Assembly: GCA_944387755.1 (NCBI GenBank) | Contig: CALXGC010000145.1 | Span: forward strand, 1 to 13,870 | Reading direction: 5' to 3' | From: an uncultured Oscillospiraceae bacterium | GTDB taxonomy: Bacteria; Bacillota_A; Clostridia; Oscillospirales; Oscillospiraceae | Length of the DNA: 13,870 bases | In this document: positions 1 to 7,863 of the stretch, in pieces | How positions within the stretch are numbered: the stretch's first letter is position 1 | Layout of the letters: each line of letters begins with the position of its first letter | The notes under the pieces: model-generated | Told to the model about the DNA's origin: nothing | What the model saw: only the letters and a program-made list of their open reading frames with translations | Databases searched by the model: none | Position numbers and translations under genes: made by a program

Positions 1-1
1 C

Positions 2-127
2 GGCACCTGGGGCAACAACATCATCAGCGAGAACCTGTGGTACACCCACCTGATGAACGTCAGCCGGATCTCCTACAAGGTTCCCTCTATGTACGTCCCC
101 TCCGACGAGGAAATCTGGGCCGAGTAA
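2..127 (+). CDS. C-terminal end of a CoA-acylating aldehyde dehydrogenase, probably succinate-semialdehyde dehydrogenase
   Basis: Only the last 41 codons are present, ending in TAA at 125-127; the gene starts outside the window. The peptide begins GTWGNNIISENLWYTHLMNV and ends PSDEEIWAE. From memory of the family, this matches the C-terminus of clostridial CoA-dependent succinate-semialdehyde dehydrogenases (the SucD of Clostridium kluyveri type), where a G(T/S)WG.N..(S/T)EN motif precedes H..N.(S/T)R and a closing P(S/T).EEI(W/F)G. Such enzymes reduce succinyl-CoA to succinate semialdehyde with NAD(P)H in the cytosol. The CoA transferase that follows is a classic partner in succinate/4-hydroxybutyrate fermentation, which supports this call over acetaldehyde or butyraldehyde dehydrogenase. 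The catalytic Cys lies upstream and cannot be checked. Confidence 0.62.
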   Translation, partial: GTWGNNIISENLWYTHLMNVSRISYKVPSMYVPSDEEIWAE

Positions 128-154
128 GTTTGCTATCTTCTCTTTCTCTTCAAA

Positions 155-192
155 ATGTAAAGGTACGGCTAGGGTTAGCCGTACCTTTACAT
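155..192. other. 17-bp perfect inverted repeat (RNA hairpin)
   Basis: The arm atgtaaaggtacggcta at 155-171 and its exact complement at 176-192 enclose the four-base loop gggt. There is no T-tract on the + strand, so it is not a standard intrinsic terminator for the upstream dehydrogenase gene. On the - strand only a short TTTT follows. It may be an mRNA end-stabilising or processing hairpin, or an operator, between two functionally linked genes. Confidence 0.7.
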
Positions 193-236
193 AAATAATC
201 AGTCTGTTCCGTGGGGCGGCAGTCTGCGGCTCAGAT

Positions 237-244
237 GGAAAGGA
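237..244 (+). promoter_or_regulatory. Ribosome binding site deciding the CoA transferase start
   Basis: The sequence GGAAAGGA directly abuts an ATG at 245, which leaves no spacing. It lies 6 bases before the in-frame ATG at 251, which is normal Shine-Dalgarno spacing. The start at 251 is therefore preferred. Confidence 0.65.
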
Positions 245-250
245 ATGTAT

Positions 251-1573
251 ATGTTGAACAGCTACAGAGAAAAGTTTGTCACTCCTGAGGTGGCGGCGAA
301 AGCCGTGCAGTCCGGGGACTGGGTAGACTACGGCTACGGCGCGGGCTTCCCAGAGCTGATGGACCGGGCGCTGGCCGCCCGGAAGGGAGAGCTCCAGGAC
401 GTGAAGATCCGGGGCGGCCTGATGATCCGCCCCCGCATCGAGGCGGTGGAGTGCGACCCGGAACAGACCACCTTCAGCTACTATAGCTGGCACATCGGCG
501 ACTATGAGCGCAAGCTTCAGAAGCGCGGGCTGGTGAAGTTCGTGCCCTCTATGCTGCGCCTTGCCCCCTATCTCTACCGGGACCGCCACATCCGCTGCGA
601 CGTGGCCTTTGTGCCTGTCTCCACGCCGGACGATCAGGGGTACTGCGGCCTGGGCGTGTCCAACTATATGTGGCGTACCATCATTGAGAGCGCCCGCACA
701 GTCATTTTCGAGATCAACGAGCGTCTGCCCAAGCTTCAGGGCGTGAACGGCTCCCACCGGGTCCACCTGAGCGAGGCGACCTATATTGTGGAGGGGGAGC
801 ACGAGCCCATCCCCCAGCGCAGCTACCGCGACCCCAGCGAGACGGACGTCCAGATTGCCAAGCTGGTGCTGGATGAGATCCCCGACGGCGCGGTGCTCTC
901 TCTGGGCGTGGGCGGCGTGCCCTTCACCGTGGCGAAAATGCTGGCGGAGTCCGACCGGAAGGACCTGGGCTGCCACACCGGGACCATCAGCGACGCCTTC
1001 CTGGAGATGTGGAAGGCGGGCAAGCTGACCAACGCCCGGAAAGAGGTAGACAAGGGGTACTTCACCTGGAACCTGGCCATGGGTTCTCAGGAACTGTACG
1101 ACTGGCTGGATGCGGAGCCCCAGCTCTTCCACCCCGGCGACGTGGACTATGTCCACTCTGTGGAGCGCATGAGCCAGATGTCCAACTTCATCAGCATCAA
1201 CGGCGGCGTACAGCTGGACCTGATGGGCCAGGAGAACGCCGAGTCCGCCGGCACCCGGCAGCTGTCCGGCATCGGCGGCCAGATGGACTTCCTGGAGGGC
1301 GCCTACCGCTCCAAGGGCGGCAAGGGCTTTATCTGCCTGAACTCCACCCACAAGCAGAAGGACGGCAGCCTGAGCTCCAACATCGTGCCCTTCATTCCCG
1401 GCGGCAGCACGGTGTCCGCCCCCCGGACCATCATTCAGTATGTGGCCACCGAATACGGCATTGCCAACCTGGCCGGTAAGACCGTGCGGGAGCGCGCCGA
1501 GGCCATGATTGCCATCGCCCACCCCGACTTCCGGGATGAGCTGCGCAAGTACGCCGAAGAGAACTGGAAATAA
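251..1573 (+). CDS. CoA transferase, 4-hydroxybutyrate/butyryl-CoA:acetate family, catalytic Glu absent
   Basis: This 440-residue protein is full length for the family of AbfT/Cat2 (4-hydroxybutyrate CoA-transferase) and But (butyryl-CoA:acetate CoA-transferase). These cytosolic enzymes move CoA between acyl groups through a glutamyl-CoA thioester. Family landmarks are the glycine loop LGVGGVPF near residues 218-225, the SGIGGQMDF loop near 339-347, and the C-terminal VATEYGIANL and IAHPDFRDEL blocks. At residues 241-248, where family members read (I/V)H(S/T)EM.SD with the catalytic Glu, this protein reads CHTGTISD, so the Glu position is Gly244. It could be a non-catalytic or altered enzyme, or could use another residue. 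The upstream dehydrogenase tail suggests a succinate/4-hydroxybutyrate role. The in-frame ATG at 245 is less likely because it abuts the ribosome site. Family assignment is firm, substrate is not. Confidence 0.85.
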   Translation: MLNSYREKFVTPEVAAKAVQSGDWVDYGYGAGFPELMDRALAARKGELQDVKIRGGLMIRPRIEAVECDPEQTTFSYYSWHIGDYERKLQKRGLVKFVPSMLRLAPYLYRDRHIRCDVAFVPVSTPDDQGYCGLGVSNYMWRTIIESARTVIFEINERLPKLQGVNGSHRVHLSEATYIVEGEHEPIPQRSYRDPSETDVQIAKLVLDEIPDGAVLSLGVGGVPFTVAKMLAESDRKDLGCHTGTISDAFLEMWKAGKLTNARKEVDKGYFTWNLAMGSQELYDWLDAEPQLFHPGDVDYVHSVERMSQMSNFISINGGVQLDLMGQENAESAGTRQLSGIGGQMDFLEGAYRSKGGKGFICLNSTHKQKDGSLSSNIVPFIPGGSTVSAPRTIIQYVATEYGIANLAGKTVRERAEAMIAIAHPDFRDELRKYAEENWK

Positions 1574-1592
1574 CAGAAAATTTTCTGCGGAG

Positions 1593-1635
1593 AACGGCCG
1601 CCTGTTCCATCGGGACAGGCGGCCGTTTATTATAT
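1593..1635 (+). terminator. Intrinsic terminator after the CoA transferase
   Basis: A perfect 13-bp stem, aacggccgcctgt (1593-1605) with its complement at 1615-1627, has a 9-base loop. It is followed by a T-rich run (tattatattt), 19 bases past the stop codon. Confidence 0.85.
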
Positions 1636-1663
1636 TTGCGCAAAGCCGGACCTCTTTGACGGG

Positions 1664-1693
1664 AAAAAGCCCCCGGCGCAGGCCGGGGGCTTT
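1664..1693 (-). terminator. Intrinsic terminator of the ilv operon
   Basis: A perfect 12-bp stem, aaagcccccggc at 1666-1677 with its complement at 1682-1693, has a four-base loop. Read on the - strand it ends in TTTTT (1668-1664), and it lies 18 bases after the ilvC stop. It faces the terminator of the convergent CoA transferase gene. Confidence 0.9.
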
Positions 1694-1711
1694 CTGTCAG
1701 GCAGATGGGAA

Positions 1712-2757
<1,046 letters not shown>

Positions 2758-2834
2758 TCAAAGATTGAGATTCAAAACCCCAGGGGGCCGGATTCCGGCT
2801 CTCTTGGTGGATTGACAAGGGAAATTGCCCCGGA

Positions 2835-2853
2835 GGGCGGCCTTTGGCCGCCC
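2835..2853. other. Hairpin in the ilvN-ilvC spacer
   Basis: An 8-bp perfect stem, gggcggcc with ggccgccc, has a 3-base loop. It sits in the 197-base gap before ilvC, with no T-tract on either strand. The same ggccgccc arm occurs twice more in the gap, at 2882-2889 and 2920-2927, so alternative pairings are possible. No convincing promoter for ilvC was seen in the gap. Confidence 0.5.
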
Positions 2854-2878
2854 GCAGGTCAGCAGGCACAGAGGGAAT

Positions 2879-2927
2879 GCGGGCCGCCCAGTTTTGCGTG
2901 GGGCCCGACGACCCCGGCGGGCCGCCC
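2879..2927. repeat. 11-bp direct repeat pair
   Basis: The sequence gcgggccgccc occurs at 2879-2889 and again at 2917-2927, 38 bases apart, just downstream of the first ilvN of the window. It extends the ggccgccc element shared with the neighbouring hairpin. Confidence 0.5.
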
Positions 2928-3494
2928 TCACAGCACATTCTTGCCGTAGTTGTACTCCTCCCGGAGCTTGCTGTCGTCATAGATGGAGTTGCGGCCCCGC
3001 TCAATGGCCAGGGTGCCTGTCTTGGCCATCTCCAGGATGCCGAAGTCGGACAGCAGTTTAATCAGGGCGGAGGTCTTGCTCTTGTCCCCAAAGATGGCGA
3101 CAGTGAGGGTCTCCCGGCTCACGTCGATGATGTTGGCCCGGAAGATGTTGGCCATCTGGATGACCTCATCTCTGGTGTTGCGGTCCACCGCCATGACCTT
3201 AATCATGGCGAATTCCCGCTGAATGGAGGTCTCCTCGTCCAGAATCTTCACCACCTGTACCGGAATCAGCTTCCGGCACTGGGCGGCAATCTGGTTGACC
3301 ATCAGCTCGTCCCCCAGGATCACGATGGTGATGCGGGTGAGGCCGGGCTGGCTGGTCTCGCCGGAGACGATGGACTCAATGTTGTATCCCTTCCGGGAGA
3401 ACAGCCGGGCCACCTGGCTGAGCACGCCGGGGATGTCCTGCACCAGCAGGGAGAGGGTGTAGAGCTTTTTTTCCGGATCAAAGGTCTTTTTCAT
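2928..3494 (-). CDS. ilvN: Acetolactate synthase small (regulatory) subunit, copy downstream of canonical ilvB
   Basis: This 188-residue protein has an N-terminal ACT domain (about residues 11-85; LVQDIPGVLSQVARLFSRKGYNIESI). It is followed by the conserved C-terminal small-subunit domain, with REFAMIKV near the middle and ILEMAKTGTLAIERG near the end. The small subunit binds valine or other branched-chain amino acids and stimulates and feedback-regulates the large subunit. It is longer than the usual 160-175 residues, with a short N-terminal extension and a charged tail ending in EEYNYGKNVL. Its start lies 13 bases after the ilvB stop, and the GAGGAGGGG ribosome site overlaps that stop, which suggests translational coupling. 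A second small-subunit gene lies upstream in the same operon. Confidence 0.93.
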   Translation of the reverse strand: MKKTFDPEKKLYTLSLLVQDIPGVLSQVARLFSRKGYNIESIVSGETSQPGLTRITIVILGDELMVNQIAAQCRKLIPVQVVKILDEETSIQREFAMIKVMAVDRNTRDEVIQMANIFRANIIDVSRETLTVAIFGDKSKTSALIKLLSDFGILEMAKTGTLAIERGRNSIYDDSKLREEYNYGKNVL

Positions 3495-3507
3495 CTCATT
3501 CCCCTCC

Positions 3508-5211
3508 TCACTTCAGCAGAAAATCTGTGATGTGGGCCCCGCCGGCCACCATAGGCCGGACCATCTCGTCGATGTCCACCTGGCAGTCGATGACATAGCC
3601 GCAGCCGCAGGACAGGGCCTCCTGAAGGGCCTGCTCCATCTCAGCGCGGTTTGTGACTCGCCTGCCCCTGAGGCCGTAGGCTTCAGCCAGCTTCACGAAA
3701 TCCGGGCCCCGGTCCAGGGTGGTCTGGGAGTAGTGCTCATTATAAATAAGGTGCTGCCACTGGCGGACCATGCCCAGCGTGCCGTTGTTGAACACCACGG
3801 TGATAATGGGCAGGCGGTAGTACTGCACCGTGGCCAGCTCGTGGCAGTTCATGCGGAAACAGCCGTCGCCGGTGGTGTGGATCACAACCTTATCCGGGTT
3901 GCCCACCTTTGCGCCGATGGCCGCCCCCAGGCCGAAGCCCATGGTGCCGAAGCCGCCGCTGGTGAGGAGCTGGCCGGGGTATTTAAAGTGGAAGTGCTGG
4001 ATGGACCACATCTGGTGCTGGCCCACGTCGGTGGCCACAATGGCGTCCGGCGGGACCGCCTTCTCGATGGCGTCCAAAATCTGGCCGGGGGTGAGCTTTG
4101 CGCCCTGCTCCACCGGCTGCTCCTCCCGCAGGGGAAGGATATGCTGCTTCCAGGCCTCGTGGCGGTACTGGGGCAGGCGCTGGTTCAGCAGCTCCAGCAC
4201 CCGCTTGGCGGAGCCGACGATGTGGTGGTCGGTGAGGACGTTTTTGTCGATCTCCGACCGGTCGATGTCGATGTGGACAATCTTGGCCTGGCTGGCAAAG
4301 GTCTCCGGCTGGAGGGCCACCCGGTCGGAGAACCGGCAGCCCACGGCGATGAGCAAATCGCACTCGTTGCAGGCCACGTTGCTGGCCTGGGAGCCGTGCA
4401 TTCCAATCATGCCGGTGGTCAGGGGGTGGGCGCCGGGGAAGCCGCCGCCGCCCATGACGGTGATGGCCACCGGGGCGTCCAGCTTCTCGGCGAACTCCCG
4501 AAACTGCCTGTCCGCCCGGCCCCGGACGACGCCGCCGCCGCAGATGAGCAGGGGGCGCTCCGACTGGGCGATCATATCCACCAGCTTACTGATATCCCCC
4601 AGGTCGGGCTCCGGGGCCTTCAGACCGTGGCTGGCGGCCAACTGGCGGATGCTGTTGGTCTCCCGGTTCTGGGTCCAGGGGATAAATTCATAGTCAACCA
4701 TGGCGGTGGGGGCCGTCACATTTTTCAAAAAGTCAATGAGCACCGGGCCGGGCCGGCCAGTGGCTGCTACGGCGAAGGCCTGGCGCATGACGTCGGGGAT
4801 GGTCTGGGGGTCCCGCACAAGATAGGTGGCCTTTGTGATGGGCATGGCGATGCCGGTGATGTCCACCTCCTGGAAGGAGTCCTTGCCCAGCAGGTTCTCG
4901 CTGACGTTGCAGGTGATGAACACCACAGGGGAGGAGTCCATATAGGCGGTGGCGATGCCGGTGGTCAGATTGGTGGCCCCCGGTCCGCTGGTGGCGAAGC
5001 ATACGCCCACCTTGCCGGTGGAGCGGGCGTAGCCGTCGGCGGCGTGGGAGGCACCCTGCTCGTGGGCGGTCAGTACATGGCGGATTTTCCCTTGATAGTT
5101 ATACAATTCATCATAGAGATTCAGAATGGTCCCGCCGGGATAGCCGAAGACAGTGTCCACATCCTGCTCCAGCAGGCACTCCATGATGGCCTGGGTCGCT
5201 CTTACTTTCAT
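3508..5211 (-). CDS. ilvB: Acetolactate synthase large (catalytic) subunit, canonical copy
   Basis: This 567-residue thiamine diphosphate enzyme condenses two pyruvates to acetolactate, or pyruvate with 2-ketobutyrate, as the first common step of branched-chain amino acid synthesis. The conserved Glu that activates ThDP is at position 51 (HEQGASHAADGYAR). FQEVDITG and GRPGPVLID follow. The ThDP/Mg motif runs from GDG at 448-450 to NN at 475-476. The herbicide/substrate-channel motif GMVRQWQ has its Trp at 485, and the tail MVRPMVAGGAHITDFLLK is intact. I chose the ATG at 5211. A GTG at 5223 would overlap the GGAG ribosome site. It lies between two small-subunit genes, 63 bases after the upstream one and 13 bases before its own, and appears fully functional. 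Confidence 0.94.
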   Translation of the reverse strand: MKVRATQAIMECLLEQDVDTVFGYPGGTILNLYDELYNYQGKIRHVLTAHEQGASHAADGYARSTGKVGVCFATSGPGATNLTTGIATAYMDSSPVVFITCNVSENLLGKDSFQEVDITGIAMPITKATYLVRDPQTIPDVMRQAFAVAATGRPGPVLIDFLKNVTAPTAMVDYEFIPWTQNRETNSIRQLAASHGLKAPEPDLGDISKLVDMIAQSERPLLICGGGVVRGRADRQFREFAEKLDAPVAITVMGGGGFPGAHPLTTGMIGMHGSQASNVACNECDLLIAVGCRFSDRVALQPETFASQAKIVHIDIDRSEIDKNVLTDHHIVGSAKRVLELLNQRLPQYRHEAWKQHILPLREEQPVEQGAKLTPGQILDAIEKAVPPDAIVATDVGQHQMWSIQHFHFKYPGQLLTSGGFGTMGFGLGAAIGAKVGNPDKVVIHTTGDGCFRMNCHELATVQYYRLPIITVVFNNGTLGMVRQWQHLIYNEHYSQTTLDRGPDFVKLAEAYGLRGRRVTNRAEMEQALQEALSCGCGYVIDCQVDIDEMVRPMVAGGAHITDFLLK

Positions 5212-5222
5212 GCTGTGTCTCA

Positions 5223-5226
5223 CTCC
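5223..5226 (-). promoter_or_regulatory. Ribosome binding site deciding the ilvB start
   Basis: GGAG on the - strand lies 11 bases before the ATG at 5211. The earlier in-frame GTG at 5223 overlaps the last G of this site, so it cannot be served by it. Confidence 0.5.
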
Positions 5227-5233
5227 AAAACCA

Positions 5234-5273
5234 TTGCATTCTCTCCCGTCCCAGCTGGGCGGGGACGGTGCAA
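5234..5273 (-). promoter_or_regulatory. Stem-loop between ilvN and canonical ilvB
   Basis: In the 63-base gap, a 7-bp stem (ccgtccc 5246-5252 with gggacgg 5262-5268) lies inside a 5-bp outer pairing (ttgca 5234-5238 with tgcaa 5269-5273). There is no T-tract, so it is unlikely to be a terminator. It could tune the relative expression of the two synthase cassettes. The function is inferred. Confidence 0.35.
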
Positions 5274-5274
5274 A

Positions 5275-5760
5275 TCAGATTTTTCCTCCGCCCTTCTGCA
5301 CCGCGATAACCCCGGTGCGGACCACCTCCAGGATGGAGAAGGGGCGCATCATGGCCTGAAAGGTGTCCAGCCGTTCCGGGGTATCGGACAGCTCCAGGGT
5401 GAGGGAGGTGGGGGAGATGTCGTCCACCTTGGCCCCCACAATCTCGCAGATGGTCATAATGTCGCCGCGGGTCTTGTTGTTGGCGTTGACCTTTAAAATC
5501 ATCAGTTCCCGGCCGATGAGGTTGTTTTCCTCCAGGGTGCGGACCTTGATGACGTCCACCAGCTTGTTGAGCTGTTTTTCCACCTGCTCCACCACGCTGT
5601 TGCCGCTGTCCACAATGATGGTGATGCGGGAGATGGTGGGGTCGTCGGTGACGCCCACAGCCAGCGACTCGATGTTGAAGGCCCGGCGGGAGAACAGCCC
5701 GGTAATGCGGTTGAGCACGCCGGCCTGGTTCTCCACCAGCACGGAAATGGTCTGTTTCAT
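5275..5760 (-). CDS. ilvN: Acetolactate synthase small (regulatory) subunit, copy downstream of divergent ilvB
   Basis: This 161-residue protein has the usual IlvN/IlvH length. The N-terminal ACT domain (about residues 3-78) reads SVLVENQAGVLNRITGLFSR, then RRAFNIESLAVG with the ISRITIIV strand. The C-terminal domain contains NLIGRELMILKV and ends FSILEVVRTGVIAVQKG. It should bind and regulate a large subunit, with valine-type feedback. The start is the ATG at 5760, preceded by GGGAGGA, 14 bases after the stop of the divergent large-subunit gene. The frame stays open far upstream, but that part overlaps the large-subunit gene and has no family similarity. It could in principle partner either IlvB. 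Confidence 0.94.
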   Translation of the reverse strand: MKQTISVLVENQAGVLNRITGLFSRRAFNIESLAVGVTDDPTISRITIIVDSGNSVVEQVEKQLNKLVDVIKVRTLEENNLIGRELMILKVNANNKTRGDIMTICEIVGAKVDDISPTSLTLELSDTPERLDTFQAMMRPFSILEVVRTGVIAVQKGGGKI

Positions 5761-5774
5761 AAGCGTCCTCCCTC

Positions 5775-7403
5775 TCAGTCGTTGGTGCCCACGTCCGGGT
5801 GGACCTTGGCAATCAGCAGGCAGCAGCCCTCTGTGTGCAGGAACTGGTCCAGGGCCCCGTCCAGCTTGTCCTCGTCGTCCACAGACAGGCTGGGGAGCCC
5901 ATAGGCCCCGGCGATGGCGGCGAAGTCCGGGGAGCCGTCCAGCGCCACGCCGAAGGGGCCGTGGTAGGGGGCTGTCTTTTGAATCTGGTGGACCAGGCCC
6001 AGGGTGTTGTTCTGGAACAGGACGATTTTCACGTCCAGATTGGCCGCCCGGATGGCGGAGAGCTCGTTCATGGCCATCTGGAAGGAGCCGTCGCCGCACA
6101 CCACGATGTTCTGCCGGCCGGGCTCGGCGATTTTTGCCCCGATTCCGGCGGGGAGGGCGTAGCCCATAGTGCCCAGGCCGCCGCTGGTAAGCAGCCGGCC
6201 GTGCTTCTGGGGCAGATATTTACAGGTGAAAATCTGGTTCTGGCCCACGTCCACGCTTACCACCGCGTCGTCGTCCAGCCTGGCTCCCAGCTTCCGCAGC
6301 AGGGTGCCGGGGAACACATAGCCCTCCCGGCAGGGGAAGACCCGGCTCAGCTCCGCCTTCCGGTAGTCCTTCAGCTGGTCCAGCCAGGCGGCGGAGTCGG
6401 TGACGGGGGCGCCCCGGTCCAGAATCTGCCGCAGAATTACCTTCACGTCTCCCACCAGGGGGATGGCGGCCTCCATATTTTTCCCGATCTCCGCAGGGTC
6501 CACGTCGATGTGGATGGTGGCCATCCGCCGCTGAATCTCCTTGGGGTCCACCATAGCCCGGTCCGCGGCCCGCGTGCCCACCATGATGAGCAGGTCCGCC
6601 CGGGCCAGGGCTTTATTGGCGCAGTGGTTGCCGTGGGCCCCGATCATGCCCATGTTCAGGGGGTGGTCGGTGGCCATCAGGGAGATGCCCATCATGGTCT
6701 TGACCACGGGGATGGCGCAGTTCTCAGCCAGCTCCAGCAGCTCGTCCCTGGCGTGGGCCAGCCACACGCCGCCGCCGGCGCAGATCAGGGGCTGTTTGGC
6801 CCGGGCGATGGCCTCCACCACCCGCTTAATCTGCAAATCGTTGCCCTTCACGCTGGGCTTATAGCCCCGGATGCTGACCTCCTCCGGGTAGTGGAATTTC
6901 TTCAGGGTCTGCTCCTGCACGTCGATGGGGATGTCAATCAGCACCGGACCGGGGCGTCCGGTGGAGGCGATGTGGAAGGCCTCCTTCACAATGCGGGGGA
7001 TGTCGTTGGCGTCCTTGACCAGGTAGCTGTGCTTGGAGAAGGGGGCCACGGCGCCGGTGATGTCCACCTCCTGGAAGATGTCCCGGCCCAGCAGGTTGCT
7101 GGGCACCTGGCCGGTGATGGCCACCATGGGGATGGAATCCATATAGGCGGTGGCGATGCCGGTGATGAGGTTGGTGGCCCCCGGACCGCTTGTCACCATA
7201 CATACGCCCACTTTTCCGCTCATGCGGGCATAGCCGGAGGCCATGTGCCCGGCGTTCTGCTCGGTCCGCACCAGCGTGTAAGCGATCTCCGGATGTTCCT
7301 TCAGCGCGTCCACCGCCGGGCAGATGGTGGCTCCGGCGTATCCAAACATATGTGTTACCTGTTCCCGCTTTAAACTTTCAATTAAAGCCTGTGCTCCATT
7401 CAT
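5775..7403 (-). CDS. ilvB: Acetolactate synthase-like large subunit, divergent first gene of the operon
   Basis: This 542-residue ThDP enzyme has the acetolactate synthase architecture: Glu48 in RTEQNAGHMASGYAR, GPGATNLITGIATAYMDS, FQEVDITG, GRPGPVLID, and GDG at 437-439 leading to NN at 465-466. It differs from its neighbour at the channel motif. LGLVHQIQK replaces LGMVRQWQ, so Ile474 stands where Trp is usual. The following (R/H)YS region reads GPFG, and the protein stops at HPDVGTND without the usual PMV..GG tail. In E. coli AHAS II the equivalent Trp favours 2-ketobutyrate, so a shifted substrate preference is plausible but inferred. The start is the ATG at 7403, after AGGTGAG. It follows the T-box leader directly. 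An alternative is another ThDP carboligase, though the paired ilvN argues for a synthase. Confidence 0.85.
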   Translation of the reverse strand: MNGAQALIESLKREQVTHMFGYAGATICPAVDALKEHPEIAYTLVRTEQNAGHMASGYARMSGKVGVCMVTSGPGATNLITGIATAYMDSIPMVAITGQVPSNLLGRDIFQEVDITGAVAPFSKHSYLVKDANDIPRIVKEAFHIASTGRPGPVLIDIPIDVQEQTLKKFHYPEEVSIRGYKPSVKGNDLQIKRVVEAIARAKQPLICAGGGVWLAHARDELLELAENCAIPVVKTMMGISLMATDHPLNMGMIGAHGNHCANKALARADLLIMVGTRAADRAMVDPKEIQRRMATIHIDVDPAEIGKNMEAAIPLVGDVKVILRQILDRGAPVTDSAAWLDQLKDYRKAELSRVFPCREGYVFPGTLLRKLGARLDDDAVVSVDVGQNQIFTCKYLPQKHGRLLTSGGLGTMGYALPAGIGAKIAEPGRQNIVVCGDGSFQMAMNELSAIRAANLDVKIVLFQNNTLGLVHQIQKTAPYHGPFGVALDGSPDFAAIAGAYGLPSLSVDDEDKLDGALDQFLHTEGCCLLIAKVHPDVGTND

Positions 7404-7465
7404 GATTCTGCTCACCTCTGACAAACTCCCAATTTTCCCTTGCGGTTCCCGCCCCAGCGGGGGAC

Positions 7466-7510
7466 AAAACAAAACGGCTCCGTCCCATCTTCTGATAGGA
7501 CGAAGCCGTA
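7466..7510 (-). terminator. T-box regulated terminator
   Basis: On the - strand a 12-bp stem (acggcttcgtcc with ggacggagccgt, one G-T pair) is followed by TTTTGTTTTG. It lies just after the T-box sequence, so it is the attenuator that uncharged tRNA would prevent from forming. Confidence 0.9.
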
Positions 7511-7771
7511 TTTTTACTCCGTGGTACCACCTAACTTCACAATCCTGTGGACTGTGCGCTCATTTCCCCGATAACGGTGGGACTCCGTCCCCTCCTACTG
7601 GGAGGGGGGCCTCCGTTCAGAGAAGCGGCTCGCGGGGGAGCTTCAGACATGGGTCCTTTCCAGGAGCTTGCACCAACCGCTCCTTCTCTGTGCGTCCAGA
7701 CCCGCTTACTACCCGGTCATTGCCCTGGTATCCAAAATTTGTTCCTGCCGTCTCTCCGGCAAAATAAACTT
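7466..7771 (-). promoter_or_regulatory. T-box riboswitch leader, probable leucine specifier CUC
   Basis: The - strand carries the T-box consensus AGGTGGTACCACGG at 7532-7519, immediately before the attenuator terminator. Stem I elements lie upstream: the AGTA S-turn at 7710-7707, the distal GGTTGGTGCAAGC region near 7678-7666, and TGAAG followed by CTC at 7640-7638, the best specifier candidate. CTC would be read by leucine tRNA with anticodon GAG. The UGGU of the T-box pairs with an acceptor end carrying discriminator A, which fits leucine (and also Ile or Val). When tRNA-Leu is uncharged, readthrough into the ilv genes should rise. This leader fills the gene-free stretch 7404-7863 together with its promoter; nothing else was seen there. 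The specifier codon was placed by eye. Confidence 0.92.
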
Positions 7772-7777
7772 GCACAC

Positions 7778-7807
7778 ATATTACCCCAAAACAGGGGAAC
7801 TTGTCAA
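7778..7807 (-). promoter_or_regulatory. Promoter of the ilv operon
   Basis: On the - strand TTGACA (7807-7802, perfect -35) and TAATAT (7783-7778) are 18 bases apart. The start of transcription would fall near 7771, just before T-box stem I. Confidence 0.7.
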
Positions 7808-7863
7808 TTCTTTTTTTCGCCGCACGGGCGGACGGATTGGAGCGCGCGGCGGATTGCCGCTGT

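Noticed and set aside
176..210. Promoter for the CoA transferase near the hairpin right arm
   Set aside because: TTTACA and TAAATAA strings are present, but no -35/-10 pair has acceptable spacing.
3532..5496. 654-codon open frame opposite the ilvB/ilvN genes
   Set aside because: It is antisense to clear acetolactate synthase genes, is rich in His, Gly, Val and Ala, and has no family motifs. GC-rich third positions keep the opposite frame open.
5799..7373. 524-codon open frame opposite the divergent ilvB
   Set aside because: It is the same kind of antisense shadow, with no ribosome site or recognisable domain.
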